Positions 34,588 to 46,007 of a stretch of 64,000 nucleotides of DNA are shown one piece after another; positions within the stretch are counted from its first letter, which is position 1; each line of letters opens with the position of its first letter. Position numbers and translations under genes: made by a program. Under the pieces are notes generated by a model, which saw only the letters and a program-made list of their open reading frames with translations, ran no database searches and was not told the origin of the DNA. The stretch is from Hydractinia symbiolongicarpus (Eukaryota > Cnidaria > Hydrozoa > Anthoathecata > Hydractiniidae): assembly GCF_029227915.1 (NCBI RefSeq), contig NC_079888.1:2057001-2121000 (forward strand), given 5' to 3'.

Positions 34588-36976
34588 GCTTGGTGTCATT
34601 AATAAGTCCTTATACACTGGAGCGCAAAAACTTTGGATCTTGCAACATCTTTTGATCCCGCGAATTCAGTGGCCACTGTTAATATACGAGGTCTCGATGT
34701 CTGTTGCTGGGCGCCTAGAGCAAAAGGTTTCAGTGTTCATACGAAAATGGCTGAACTTACACCGTTCCATCACAAACATTTCCCTATATGCTGACTCCTC
34801 TCCTTGCCCTCTGCCCATTAAGAGCCTCACTTCTATTTTAAAATCCGCAAAGATTAGCGGCCACCTACTTTTGCGTCACTCCAAAGATCCGATTCTGTCA
34901 ACACTCGATCCATCTTTAAAGGCAGGTTCTTGGAAGGTGAGCGATGCAGTTAACATAGCTGAGGGTGAATTAAAGTACAAGACCATAAGGGGTCCTGTAC
35001 AGCGTGGACGAACCGGTCTTGGCATTTGTAAAGTGGAAGTAATACCACCAAAAACCACTCACAAGTACAGAAAGTTAATCGCAAAAACATCGGCTGAGAT
35101 TGACGAGGAAAGCTATCTATCTAAGGCACTGCAACTTCAGGTGCAGGGCCAATGGACAAGATGGGAGAACTACGTAAAGTTTGATCTTTCATGGAAGAAC
35201 ATCCTAGCAACTCCTCCTAATCTCTTATCTTTCTGCCTGCAATCCACTTACGATGTTCTGCCATCACCAAGTAACCTAAGGAGGTGGAAAATAAATACAG
35301 AACCATCATGTTTCCTATGTCACAAAGAAATTTGCACTTCTGCTCACATTCTTGGTGCTTGTAAAACTGCTCTTTCCCAGGGTAGATATACCTTTAGACA
35401 CGATTCTGTACTTACCCATTTGGTAGAAACTTTGAAAAAGTTCATTTTTGAGCTTCCTTCTGAACCTCCTAAAAATTGTCAAAAAATAGCCTTTCTAAGA
35501 GCCGGGTCAAAGGCACATACAAAATCTAAAGTGTCAGGTATACTGCACCTTACCAAAGATTGGAAGATTGTTGCTGACACACACTCGAACTATGTGTTTC
35601 CTAGCCATATTGCCATTTCTGAGCTTAAACCGGACCTTGTGTTATATTCAAATGACCTTAAGCGCGTTATTATTGTAGAACTCACTTGCCCATGTGAGGA
35701 AAACATGAATGCTTGGCACTCCACAAAAGTTGCCAAATATTCCTGTTTAATGAATGTGATTATGGTTAATGGCTGGCAAGTTGATTTCTTCGCAGTGGAA
35801 GTAGGAGCAAGAGGATATTGTGCAAGAACCACCACTGCCTGTTTAAAAAGAATGGGTTTCACCAACAAACTTGCTTATTCCACTGCAAATGATCTCGGTA
35901 AAATCAGTATGAGGTCTTCTTTTTGTATCTGGCTGGCACGTGAATCCAATGTTTGGTCAACTGACTCCTTAATGCAATTATCCAAATCCAAGCAGGCTTT
36001 GCCCATTGTGGAGACCAAGGGTGTTTCATCTCGCCGAAAGGGGCCATCTAAAAAGGTTAGCCAAAATAAAAATGACACTCAACCAATTAGTGTCTATAAA
36101 AACATCGGTTTTTTAAACAAAGGCAACACTTGTTACGCCAACGCCATTTTGCAAGTATTAAGTACCATTCCAACACTCTGGTGCCAGAGTGGGTCAGAAT
36201 CGTTTCATTTATCACCTATTGCGAGGTCTATTTCGCTTAACATGGCGAAGCTGAAGCAATCATTGTCACCTGTTGACCCTTCGAATTTTCTCTGGGCCCT
36301 TGAACGTCAAATGCACTCTGATGGGAAACTGGACTTCCAATTTAATACTCAGCAAGATGTAGCAGAGATTTTGTTTGTGGTTTTGGACGCCCTTAAGGGA
36401 TTTTCCCCGACTGCTGCAGATAAAATCTCAACTGAAATCTCAATGTCCGTAAGCTGTAACACCTGCCTGTGCACCTCGGTAAATATCGAAATGCAGGACA
36501 TTTTAACACTGCCAATGACATCTAAAATCCAATCTTGTGTCAGCAAATTTTTAGAACCGGAAATTCTAACTGATGGAAACAAGTGGTTTTGTCCGCAATG
36601 CTTTGCACATAGAGAGAGTACTAGAGAAACGCAAATCAGCAGGAGTAGTGAAATCTTATTCCTGCATCTTAAAAGGTTTTTAAAACATGGTGAACATCTG
36701 GTAAAAGACAACAGAGTTGTTGAATGTGTTTCTTTACGTGACTCTCTCCTGCAACTACCTCTCGTCAGTGATACAGACACAATGTTTAATCAGAACTACT
36801 CATTGTTAGCAACAATTAATCACTCCGGTACATTAACCGCAGGTCATTATTGGGCTTATGTTAAGGATCCTGCCACAAATTCTTGGTACCACTGCAATGA
36901 TAGAGCGGTTTGCAAATGCTCTCCACCTATTCTCAACAACAATTCATGTTATATTCTTTGTTACGTTCGCTGTTGA
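34547..36976 (+). CDS. R2/NeSL-like LINE C-terminal polyprotein fused to USP deubiquitinase
   Basis: An uninterrupted 809-codon frame, 5'-truncated relative to a full element because the RT palm is absent. Residues 1-250: thumb-like region ('LLIPRIQWPLLIYEVSM', 'SSPCPLPIKSLTS'). About 255-275: CCHC knuckle ('CFLCHKEICTSAHILGAC') then 'RHDSVL'. About 360-390: restriction-like endonuclease signature PD..., 'VIIVELTCPCEEN', then 'VEVGARGYC'. These are hallmarks of R2/NeSL-type LINEs. About 515-809: a ubiquitin-specific protease: Cys box 'GFLNKGNTCYANAILQVL', 'QQDVAE', two Cys-x2-Cys pairs ('CNTC', 'CPQC'), His box 'TAGHYWAYVK' and 'WYHCNDRAV'. The Cys, His and Asn/Asp catalytic positions are all kept. 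NeSL/Utopia LINEs are known to carry Ulp1 or OTU proteases; a USP at this end is a different deubiquitinase class. The ORF is intact while its host LINE is dead, so the insertion is recent. Confidence 0.88.
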   Translation: MKSINELEEKLIEGLGVINKSLYTGAQKLWILQHLLIPRIQWPLLIYEVSMSVAGRLEQKVSVFIRKWLNLHRSITNISLYADSSPCPLPIKSLTSILKSAKISGHLLLRHSKDPILSTLDPSLKAGSWKVSDAVNIAEGELKYKTIRGPVQRGRTGLGICKVEVIPPKTTHKYRKLIAKTSAEIDEESYLSKALQLQVQGQWTRWENYVKFDLSWKNILATPPNLLSFCLQSTYDVLPSPSNLRRWKINTEPSCFLCHKEICTSAHILGACKTALSQGRYTFRHDSVLTHLVETLKKFIFELPSEPPKNCQKIAFLRAGSKAHTKSKVSGILHLTKDWKIVADTHSNYVFPSHIAISELKPDLVLYSNDLKRVIIVELTCPCEENMNAWHSTKVAKYSCLMNVIMVNGWQVDFFAVEVGARGYCARTTTACLKRMGFTNKLAYSTANDLGKISMRSSFCIWLARESNVWSTDSLMQLSKSKQALPIVETKGVSSRRKGPSKKVSQNKNDTQPISVYKNIGFLNKGNTCYANAILQVLSTIPTLWCQSGSESFHLSPIARSISLNMAKLKQSLSPVDPSNFLWALERQMHSDGKLDFQFNTQQDVAEILFVVLDALKGFSPTAADKISTEISMSVSCNTCLCTSVNIEMQDILTLPMTSKIQSCVSKFLEPEILTDGNKWFCPQCFAHRESTRETQISRSSEILFLHLKRFLKHGEHLVKDNRVVECVSLRDSLLQLPLVSDTDTMFNQNYSLLATINHSGTLTAGHYWAYVKDPATNSWYHCNDRAVCKCSPPILNNNSCYILCYVRC

Positions 36977-37735
36977 TCCGCTTTTTCTTTCTTTCTTATA
37001 CATTTATCATTACGTTTATAAAACCTGTACTTCCAGGGTCATGGGGGAGGAAAATGTAAATCCGAGCGGTTTTATATTACCCCAGCTAGTTCATTCGAAC
37101 CAGTTTGCCGTCAATACCCAGAGGGTAAAGAGTTCAGCTCACTCTTCTCTGGTAACTTAAAAGAAGCTTAGCAAGGGGGTTTGCTTTCAGCTTGTCTTTG
37201 GGTGTAACGACCCCACTTTTTACCCCAGTTCAGTAAGGTGCCCAAGTTTACTAACTTGGTCTTCAGGCTTGACAACCCTGCTGTCCTTAGTCAAAATATG
37301 TACAGGCTGGTCCTGTCATGACAACCTCCTGTGTAAGGCTGAGTGTTGGGGCCCTGTAACACATGTGGAAAGCTACAGCCAGAGTCACAAGTTCTGGCGC
37401 ACAGGAGGGTTTTATATAATTCTTTTTTTTATATTATATATTTTTGACATATACATTTTTTCCATTTGTGTTTGTTCTGTAACCAGTCCGTTTATGTTGT
37501 TAGATCTGTCTTGTGTCGTATTGTTTGTGATTGAAGGATTGTTTTTTCTCTTTAAGATTTTCTCAGTGAATAGTTATAGGTCCAAGTTGGACAGTACTCA
37601 TGCTTGTAATAAGCAAGAAAGTGTATTCAGCACCTTCTTCTGGGAGCCTAATCCCAATTTTATTTACATCCACCGTCCCTGTAGACAAGATACTTCAGTG
37701 CAGCTTGCTGTATTGTAAACCTTTTTCATCTGTAA
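36977..37735 (+). other. 3' untranslated region of the R2-like LINE
   Basis: Non-coding, less AT-rich DNA between the stop of the USP ORF and the point where the host LINE's RT resumes (about 37740). It has short GC-rich words such as 'gggtcatgggggaggaaaat'. No poly(A) tract marks its end, as is usual for REL-endonuclease LINEs with structured 3' ends. The boundary is approximate. Confidence 0.55.
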
Positions 37736-37739
37736 AAAT

Positions 37740-39107
37740 CAACTCCAAGACAATATTTCAAGTTTGAAACTTTCTGGAAATGCTTGAAAAATCTCTTTCC
37801 TGCGAAGGCAAAAAGGACTATATCAAACGCTAAACGGAACCGAGACCGCAAATAAAAAGAAATTGCAAATGGGTTCTGCTTGTTTTTCCACAGATAATCG
37901 AGAAATGTATTCATCAACAACTTTCAAAATACATGGAATCAAATAATCTTTTGTCATGAAAGCAATTTTGGGTTCCGTAAGCATAGATCAACTGAAACGG
38001 CTGCAACTTTGTTCTTGGATGACATTCACAAAGCAATGAATAAATCACAACTAACTGGCGCCATTTTTTATCGATCTTAGCATGGCTTTCGATACAATAA
38101 TTCATAGCGCCATTCTAAATAAACTACCGAATTATGGCATTCTCGATCATAAAAAACAATCTTTTACAGATTACTTAACCGTTTAACCGTTGGCAGCACG
38201 TTTCCTACAACATCACCCTATCTTCGAGTCAACCCGTATTTTATGGTGTCCCTCAAGGATTAATACTGGATCCGCTGCTCTTTTTACTCTATTTTAACGA
38301 GACTGAAAAGCAACTCGAGAACTGCGAAATTATGATGTATGCCACGGTCATTAACTTTCATCACAACAATATATTTTCAATCGAACATGCACTCACCAAA
38401 GACTTAAAGAATTTATCTGACTGGTTAGAAGAAAATGAACTCATCTTGAACCTTAAACAAGAAAAAAACAGAGGTCATACTTTTTGGGACACAATCACGA
38501 CTTACAAGACAAAACCAAAACATCAGCATTATGTATCGCTCAGATAAAATTAACAATACAGAAAGATACCAGTATCTAGGAGTCAACCTGGATCCACCAC
38601 TGACTATGGTTGATCATTTCAACTCTGTATACAGGAGAGTATCTGGGAGACTTCGAATGTTACGTAAAATTAGATCTAATCTATCAGCTACCGCAGCACT
38701 GCGTATCTATCAGGCTATGATCGTACCGAACGCAACATATTGTTCACTTACAAATTACTTCCACCAGCCATACAGAATGCATATGCTCGAGTTACTAGAT
38801 AGCACATAGTATCATCCGACACGACACTCACATTACAACAATTCATAATTATCAGATGCGAAAGCTCTGTACCACCGTGCATGAATGTTTAATAGGCGAC
38901 GTTCCTATGTTTGAAGAGTATTTTAAGGTGATATGTCACAACATCGGGACAAGGAACAATCACCACCTTCTTCGTGACCCAATAGTTAAGCTTGAATCGA
39001 CAAAAATCAATGCTGCACTAAACTATAATAAACTTCAACTTGATATACGTTCAGAAATTGGCACAAAGGACTCATGCCAAGTTAAAGTTTTATTCTGTAT
39101 GAATTAA
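37740..39107 (+). pseudogene. APE-type LINE, reverse-transcriptase part, broken
   Basis: Continuation of the element at 33575-34395. Pieces in different frames: 'IIEKCIHQQLSKYMESNNLL' (about 37890), 'KHRSTETAATLFLDDIHKAM', 'DLSMAFDTIIHSAILNKL' (first catalytic Asp), 'YGVPQGLILDPLLFLLYFNE', 'MMYATVIN' where YADDTVI is expected, 'DWLEENELILNLK', 'YQYLGVNLDP' and 'RRVSGRLRMLRKIRSNLS'. The two catalytic Asp codons of YADD are missing without loss of frame (a six-base deletion near 38340), and there are several frameshifts. It ends after 'VKLEST' and 'YNKLQLDIRSEIG'. The R2-like LINE sits between the EN and RT halves. Confidence 0.85.
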
Positions 39108-39242
39108 AATTTGAGTTTTTTTGAATGTTTATATACCTATCAGTTGAGTATGTCATTTGTGCTATGTGCTTTCTCTTTTTTCTGTGGTCCTCTTTTTTGT
39201 TTGTGATTTCTAATATTTTAATTGTGTTTATAATGTACATAT

Positions 39243-39248
39243 AATAAA
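39243..39248 (+). terminator. AATAAA polyadenylation signal of the APE LINE
   Basis: AATAAA about 135 bp after the last LINE codons, following a T-rich 3' region. A plausible transcript end of the dead element. Confidence 0.5.
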
Positions 39249-39299
39249 GAATGTTTTTAATTTTTCATATTTATTAACAAACAGGACTTTATAGAAAGA

Positions 39300-41182
39300 A
39301 CAGTTTATTTTTAACTGATATTTAGAACCTGTAAAATATTATTGAAATAAATTAAATAAATTAAAAACCTTAGAAAACAGTATATTATTTCATTTTAACC
39401 CAATTTTTTGACCTGCGTAAGTATTTGAGGGTAGCATAACGTGCATGCTATCCATAAAATCTGACAGAGTTATACCTCGGCACATTTGACGTCAGCATTC
39501 TTTGTGTGTCGTTTTGAGAAATTTTTAGGTCAGGTAAAATATTATTACCTATCAAAACGGTGTTAGAGACCGTTCTGTATAATACTTGGCTATTTTGCTA
39601 TAATTTTCTGTTGGTAATATACAATGGTGTATAACATCATCTATTTTTACACATAGTGAATCCTGATAAATATTATATCTCGCATTAGAAGCGTAAAAAC
39701 CAGGGAAGACAGAATTCGCAATCGAGAAAGCATTTTAGATATCAAAATTTAAATTTGCCGCAGGCACATTATGACCCCCGCCCATGATAAATAGAGTTAA
39801 TAAAGAATAAAAGTTAGAATAAATAAAGCTTTAAATTTTTCAAATATCTTTGTTGCTTCATCCAACTTTAAAACGCTCTATAAAAAGAGGACAGCCTCAG
39901 AGAGCACTTTTTTCCTGCTATTTTATCATTTAAGGCTGGTTATTACTTACAAGTCGTTTCATTCTTAAAAAAATTTGGAGCCCCGCGTTGCTTGAAAGAT
40001 GCTGATAAAAAAATTTTCATTTCAGTGCATTAAAAAACCCTTTTTCTCTCACTCGAGCAATGTAAGACAGCTTAAACTTTCCCCAACAATATTCTTCCGT
40101 TGGCCATTAAAAGGCTACCACCTTATATTTTGCGCAAAAAAACTGAAGATTTAATTATCGATGTTCGGATGTAAAACTATGGAGGTGTGGAGAAAGAGGA
40201 GAGCAATTAATTAAAAAAAGAAAAGGAAACATTGTTGTAGTGCAGCCTTGAAGGAAAAGTTGTGAAATAAGTTAAGTTTTTAACATTTTTGATCTAAACA
40301 GAGCGCTTATGTGATAAAAGCGCTTAATCAACGCATCTTAGTAACAAAAAAAGAACGAATAAGAAATATTTTTCAGTAGCACCTCCCTAATGCAAGAATT
40401 TGTCTGTCGTATTTAAAATGTGACGCATTGTAAAAAAATCCTTGTTTTAGTTAAGTTTAAATCCCTAACGTTCTTAATACTTTTATATTTGACACGTTGT
40501 AACAATTTGTGTAGAAACTCGGTATATATGCAATCCTGTTAGAAAGGAATATTTAAACGATTTATCAGTTTGATCAACGTGTGCAACGCAACATAAGATA
40601 AAAAACACCTACAAAAAATTTAAATAATTATGTTTATTTGTTGAAGAAAGCTGTTATATTGTGGCGACCTTATTATATTAAAATCTAATCATACAAAAAA
40701 TATGCAATATCAAGCGTGTTCATAATTAGCTGTAGTTTATCGATTATGGTTATGTTGTTTAAATAATATAATGGCAAGCGATATTTCGTATATGTGTGCA
40801 TGTAAGCGTCAGGAAGTGTGTACCGGAATTCATTTTGTATTCATTGTATATCATCATCAGCATGCGGTCGTTGCTATCAAGAATATTTTTCATCTGTAAT
40901 CTACAGGAAAGTAACAAAGTTAAAATTTATCAAACAAATGTTTTATATCTTTGTGATCATCGAAAAATTTATTCATATACTTTAAAAAGACAATCCAAAT
41001 TATTGCATTACGATAAGTAATTTTACCTATATAACACGCCAAATATTTTAAAGCTGAGAAAGTTTAATTGATCTTTTGATCAACTTTCAGCGTTTGAAAG
41101 AAAATAAAATACTCAATGAGAAAAGATAAGAAATAAGAAAAGAAAAAAGGAAAGTATTTCGAATGTAAATTTTAATTTTTAC
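39300..41182. other. no gene recognised
   Basis: AT-rich DNA. It contains one GACGTCAGC word at about 39490 and a pair of 'agcgctta' type words near 40305-40325. No coding exon is seen. Confidence 0.45.
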
Positions 41183-41687
41183 CTCGTTGATAACATGACA
41201 GTGATCTTCGTTAATTTCTTTTACAAAAAGATGCTGTCCGTCTTTTGATAAGCAAATTTTTTTAAACATCTCACACCCTTGCTGGAAAGTGCTGAAAAAG
41301 AAAATGAGATTAAAATCCACGTATACAATAAGTATATATCATCTAAGTAAGTTTTCACAAATGTGTAGTAGTGTCACAGTAAATCAATTTACCTCTGATG
41401 TGGACGAGCGCCAGTTGAAGTTGTTTTGAATTTCTTTCCACCTTTACTGCAGTGGTATACAATTTTTTGGTATATCAAATCTTTATTGGGAACGCGTTTT
41501 TTCTTTTTTCACGGTTAGAATAATCACCTTTAACCAATGAAATCTTTTTAGAATCGCGAATATACAAAGCTATAAATTTTTCTTTCTGATACTTTTCTAT
41601 AGCTTCGTTTAAATCTTTTAAAAAATAAAATCTTGAACCTATCTTCATGTTTGCGAAAACAGTTTTGAAAAGAAAAATATTTTCCAC
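41183..41687 (-). pseudogene. ZSWIM3-like / MULE-type N-terminal domain, two exons
   Basis: Minus-strand exon 1 (41687-41393) encodes 'KIGSRFYFLKDLNEAIEKY', 'FIALYIRDSKKI' and, after a one-base shift in an A-run near 41500, 'KDLIYQKIVYHCSKGGKKF' and 'TSTGARPHQ'. Exon 2 (41291-41183) joins in phase and gives 'FQQGCEMFKKICLSKDGQHL' and 'INEDHCHVINEV', closing on a GTAAAA donor. The Cys, Cys, His, His pattern is that of the FAR1/FLYWCH-like N-terminal domain of ZSWIM3-type proteins, derived from MULE transposases. No transposase core follows nearby on this strand, so this is a fragment. Confidence 0.7.
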
Positions 41688-41699
41688 GTGCGTGTGTTA

Positions 41700-42350
41700 T
41701 GTTTTCTTTTTTTTCCCGCGTAAATATGTCATATATTACGTACGAATAGCGCTACGCACTATTAATACGACAGTGGCAAATAATAATAAAACGTTATGCA
41801 ATCTAAAATAGGAATAGTAGCGACGGAAGTACTGCCTGAGCTGGTGAGATTGTACCCCTGTTTTTATGCGAAAAGCTGACAATGAATAAAAGAGAGAAGA
41901 CAGAAAAGAGAACGCTTAGAGATAGAGAGATGAAAAACTAGGGTATGGACAATGTTTAGTGCTTATTTTTTTTGAATTATTTTTTGCATATTTAAATAAG
42001 CAAAACTTAATTCCAAGATTTTTTACCTGCCCATACTTACAAGTTACAAATCTTAAATTTCGTTTGAGAATTTAGTTCAGTGTGAAGGCATAATCTTACT
42101 GCATATTAATTAGATGAAAATAAAATCATCCACGAGTTTAGTAATAAACATAATATTTAATAATAAAGCGGTGGTGGGATTTAGGCTTAACGGATTATTT
42201 CTGAACGTAATTCCTTTGTACAGATATAGTTTATCATGTAACTCATACTGTAAAATATTATCCTTCGTAACAAGATTATCTTATAAGTTCGTAAACGATG
42301 TCCAATACTGTCGTTTCACCCAATTTAAATTTTATACAATGGGCACTGTC
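41700..42350. other. no gene recognised
   Basis: AT-rich DNA without a recognisable domain. Confidence 0.5.
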
Positions 42351-43112
42351 TTACTCGTTTAATTCGTCTTCGTCATAACTAACTAAATCGTATTCAATAT
42401 AAAATGCATCAATAACATTCAAATTTTGATCACTTTTTATGTTTCGTAATATAAAGTCACTCACAACATTCTCTTTACCAAGGATGTAACGAATTACGGT
42501 GTTCACACTCTCCAAATACTGTACCCATCTAAAGCGTTTATTTACAATTTCATTGAATGCTCTGAAATGAATGGGTGGCTGGTGATCACTATAAACAACA
42601 AAGACGTTTCCAATCAAATAATACTCGCATCGCTTAACTGTAAAATTAATCGCTAAATTTCTTTATCGGCAGTACAATATCTTGCTTCGGCATCGGATAA
42701 AATTTTACCACCAAATAAAATCGGATATAATTCTTCCTCAAACTTTTGCGATGACGTAAAGCTTAATGCGTAATCGCTAGTGTGGGTAAGTACCACAAAA
42801 GGTTTGGTAAAATCAGGGTGAGGTAATGAGGTGAGTTTTTTGAGTTAATTTTTTAAAAATTTAGATTTTTCTTCACCCACTTCTGACAATATAAAAAACG
42901 GCCTTTTTCAACAAACGATATAAACAAGCTGACCTATCGGAGAAGACTTTTATAAATTTCCGAAAGTATGACGCGACTTCTAAGAATGATGTTAATTCTT
43001 TTGTATTGGATCGGCAAGCAAAATTAATCACATTTTGCGTTTGTTATGTTCAGGATACAATCCATTCTTACTGACGTTATGTTTAATGAATTTTACTTCT
43101 TCTTGCATAACT
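42351..43112 (-). pseudogene. Ty3/gypsy-type pol fragment (RT end and RNase H)
   Basis: Minus strand, reading from 43112: an RT C-terminal piece ('EEVKFIKHNVSKNG', then 'ASYFRKFIKVFS'), a linker, 'PHPDFTKPFVVL', 'SDYALSFTSSQ', 'KILSDAEARYCTADKE', then after a stop and shift 'GNVFVVYSDHQPPIHF' and 'VIRYILGKENVVSDF'. These are the connection and RNase H motifs of a Ty3/gypsy LTR retrotransposon. Several frameshifts and stops are present. No LTR, protease or integrase was found on either side, so it is an isolated relic. Confidence 0.8.
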
Positions 43113-43211
43113 GATGTTTGCAAATTTTCTTAAATCTTAGTCGACTTGATCGATATGTTTTTTACGTTTTTCCGCCGAAATACAGTCATTGTAGAAAGTC
43201 TTTGCGTCTTC

Positions 43212-43800
43212 TAAAGGCTCGTTTCCATTCGATTGCATCTTCCGCCATAGTGCAAAAGGCTCTTCAGAGTTTTGTTCTCGAGCAGAAATCAATTTCCATT
43301 GTGCTTTAATTTTCTCACGCGCGAAATTTAAAAGAAAGTTGTTGCTGCTATAAACAAAAAAATAATTTTATTCTATACACTAAATTCTATAAAACTAAAT
43401 CTTATTTGTCTATTTCAATTATACGTCAAAGAAAAAGAAAATGTGATTTTTTCCCAGAAAACACTACAAACATAGGGAAATTGTTGCGATTTTGAGGAAC
43501 TTGTAGTTTGATTTTGGTTCAGAATTATTTGTATTTACATTTATTGTGTTGTGAATAAAAAAACAACTAAATTCGTTGTTTCTTTCACAGATGTCTATTT
43601 CATCATCTATTTTTCTGTTATTCCCGCCAAAATTACGTAAAAGTTTAAAATACTCAAATATCATTCGCTATTTGCTGTTCGAGAGAATGAATTCAACTTT
43701 GACGCTGAGCTGTAATTTTGTGAGAGTGCGCATGCGCCAACAAAAAGCTCGAGCTTTTTGCGTTATAGCGGAAAATGCAGTCAAATGGAAACGGGCCTTA
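43212..43800. mobile_element. MITE-like element with ~45-bp terminal inverted repeats
   Basis: 43212-43257 (start TAAAGGCTCGTTTCCATT) pairs with the reverse complement of 43755-43800 (start TAAGGCCCGTTTCCATT) over about 45 bp with one single-base gap. All mismatches I see are transitions. The interior (about 0.5 kb) is AT-rich and holds a 20-bp perfect palindrome CAAAAAGCTCGAGCTTTTTG at 43741-43760 and a GCGCATGCGC word near 43728. An open frame of about 70 codons overlaps the left end on the minus strand (43349-43137), with no family recognised. Confidence 0.7.
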
Positions 43801-43860
43801 ACATCTAACCGATTTGTTTATATACATCTTCACGATAGGCATAAGGCAGTTCCCTGAGTT

Positions 43861-45246
43861 TACTTACTACAGGCCTATCGTGTTTTAGATCAATGGAATG
43901 TTCGTATGAAATTCGCGATCGATGTAAGTAATGATTTTCTGTTAAAACTGTCAACAATTTTTCCTTCTCAATGTCGGTTAAATGCTGATATCGAACTTTA
44001 ATTCTGTGTTCGCCACTTTCACACCTTGTACTTTTTCCAACAGCTATTACTGTTTTTAAGTTTTAGCCTGCCCTCCGAAGTATTTTATATTGGTAATTTA
44101 AAATTTCTTTGAGGTGTGGGCGTGGCCAATTCCATCATACGTATCATACATTATGAATGTGTGAGTTGGTAAGTTCTAACAAATCGGTGCTTACTTTTGG
44201 TAACGCTTCAAAGGGCTAAACACGTGCACGTATTGACTTTGTTTCACTTTTATTGACATCTGCGCATTTTGCAACTTGAATAAAGGCGCTGTTGGCAATT
44301 TTCTCTTTGTAGCAGGTGAGAGCAATGTGATCACTTAAAGTTTTTATACAAAATGTTTTGATGCTGAACGTCACGCGAGCATTTTTTAAAACGATTCTCC
44401 ATTTTTGCGCCAAGTATACTGTAATTAACGTCCCTGGAAATTAAAATAGCCTTCTAGCCGGTGGTGGATTTCTTAGCGTCGTGTTGCAGCGGTTTTGACG
44501 TCAATCTGTCGAAGGATTCACAAGTCATTATCACAAATTGTGATCATCTTTCATATAAAATTTCGACGGGTTAGTCGGCGATTTTAGTGATAAGATTGTT
44601 CGTTGTGCAGGTCTCGTGTTCACTTCTGTATTTAAACCACCAATTGACCATCGAACTAGTAATGGTTAGTTTACACGTCTAATATTTTGAAATTATGTCC
44701 TTTCACGTTACATGTGCGTTAAATTTAATTAAACGAACTTCTGAATGTCCAGTCTTATTGCAAAAATTGCAAATCGCTTTCCTTTTTTCTTCACGATTTT
44801 GGACATCGAGTCTCTCTCGATCACGTTCCATCATTTTTTTAACTTATGGATTCTTATGCAACAAACATTGAGAAAAATAACAACATTATTTTCTTCACAT
44901 ATTCCATTGAGCTATCGGCTCTTCTAGAGCCATGATCACAACATTACAAAAATTTTCTGTTTAAAACAAATTTATAAAGTTATTGCCAATTCCCTTGCTG
45001 ATAAATTATTTAAATAAATTTAAAGGCGTAGATGTAATCATACGAATGAGTACAGGTTTCTCTTTAAGAATTCCATTCTTACTTCATTTTTTGTTTTAAA
45101 TCTTCTAGCTGCACACGTTAACGGTTGATAACCAAAAATGCCGTTTCTAAAGATTTATTTCCTGTTAATTAAAAAGCTTTCGCCTTTGTAGTCAGTTCAT
45201 TGACAAATGCATTAATATTTATACCTTTGGTGAATTCCATGGCCTA
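43861..45246. other. no gene recognised
   Basis: AT-rich DNA between two TIR elements. Nothing coding could be supported. Confidence 0.45.
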
Positions 45247-46007
45247 GGGCCTTTTTATATGAGACCGGGAAACTTGGTCCACCGAGATATCCCGCATGAC
45301 TAAGATCTCGGATATTCGCCGGAAAGCGCTGAAAATTTAAGTCGTGTTTATATGGTGCATATTCCTCTCGCCCCGGCTACAACGGGAAACTCGGTCAACC
45401 GAGATCCCGGGCAAGTGACCCGGGGCCCGGTCAAAAGGGATGGATATTTGTCCATGTAAACAGAAAAACCCGGTGGCTAAGGACGGAAAAAGTTTATGTA
45501 AGCTTTAGAAGAGCAAATAATTATCACTATTAATGCAAATCAATGGATATATTTGTTTTTGTATTATATCGTATTTGTAATAAAAAGACAACAAAACCAT
45601 GAAACATGCTGAAAACACCAGGTTTCAATAAAATTATAATTGAGAATGATCTAAAATTAACTTTTTATCCTGTTTTAAGTGTGTGGGAGATAAATAATAG
45701 CCCCATAATATATTTAAATGAATAATATTTAAATTGATCTGCAATGATGTTAATTTAAAAAAAAAAGAAATAACTAATAGTGATAACCAAGTTGTTTCAA
45801 GCATAAACAGTATCGCTATCTTCTTTTTTCTGTTAATGGAAGCCACATTTGTTTATATACTCACCCCGCCACAATTTCCCGCTAATTTTCTACATGTAAA
45901 CCCGGGACGGAAAATGACAAATTTACATATAAACCCGAGTTGATATTACCCTGCTCTACCGGGAAACTCGATAGGCGAGTTTCCTGGTTCTCATATAAAA
46001 AGGCACT
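45247..46007. mobile_element. MITE-like element with GCCTTTTTATATGAGA ends
   Basis: The left end GGCCTTTTTATATGAGACCGGGAAACT and the right end (rc) TGCCTTTTTATATGAGAACCAGGAAACT pair over about 28 bp. Subterminal regions contain GC-rich hairpins built from GGGAAACTCGGT..ACCGAG (45390-45420 and near 45275) and a mirrored version at 45955-45990. Total about 0.76 kb, with no coding frame. Confidence 0.7.

Noticed and set aside
42351-43112. Complete LTR retrotransposon
   Set aside because: Only RT-end and RNase H pieces are visible; no LTR pair, gag, protease or integrase was found around them.
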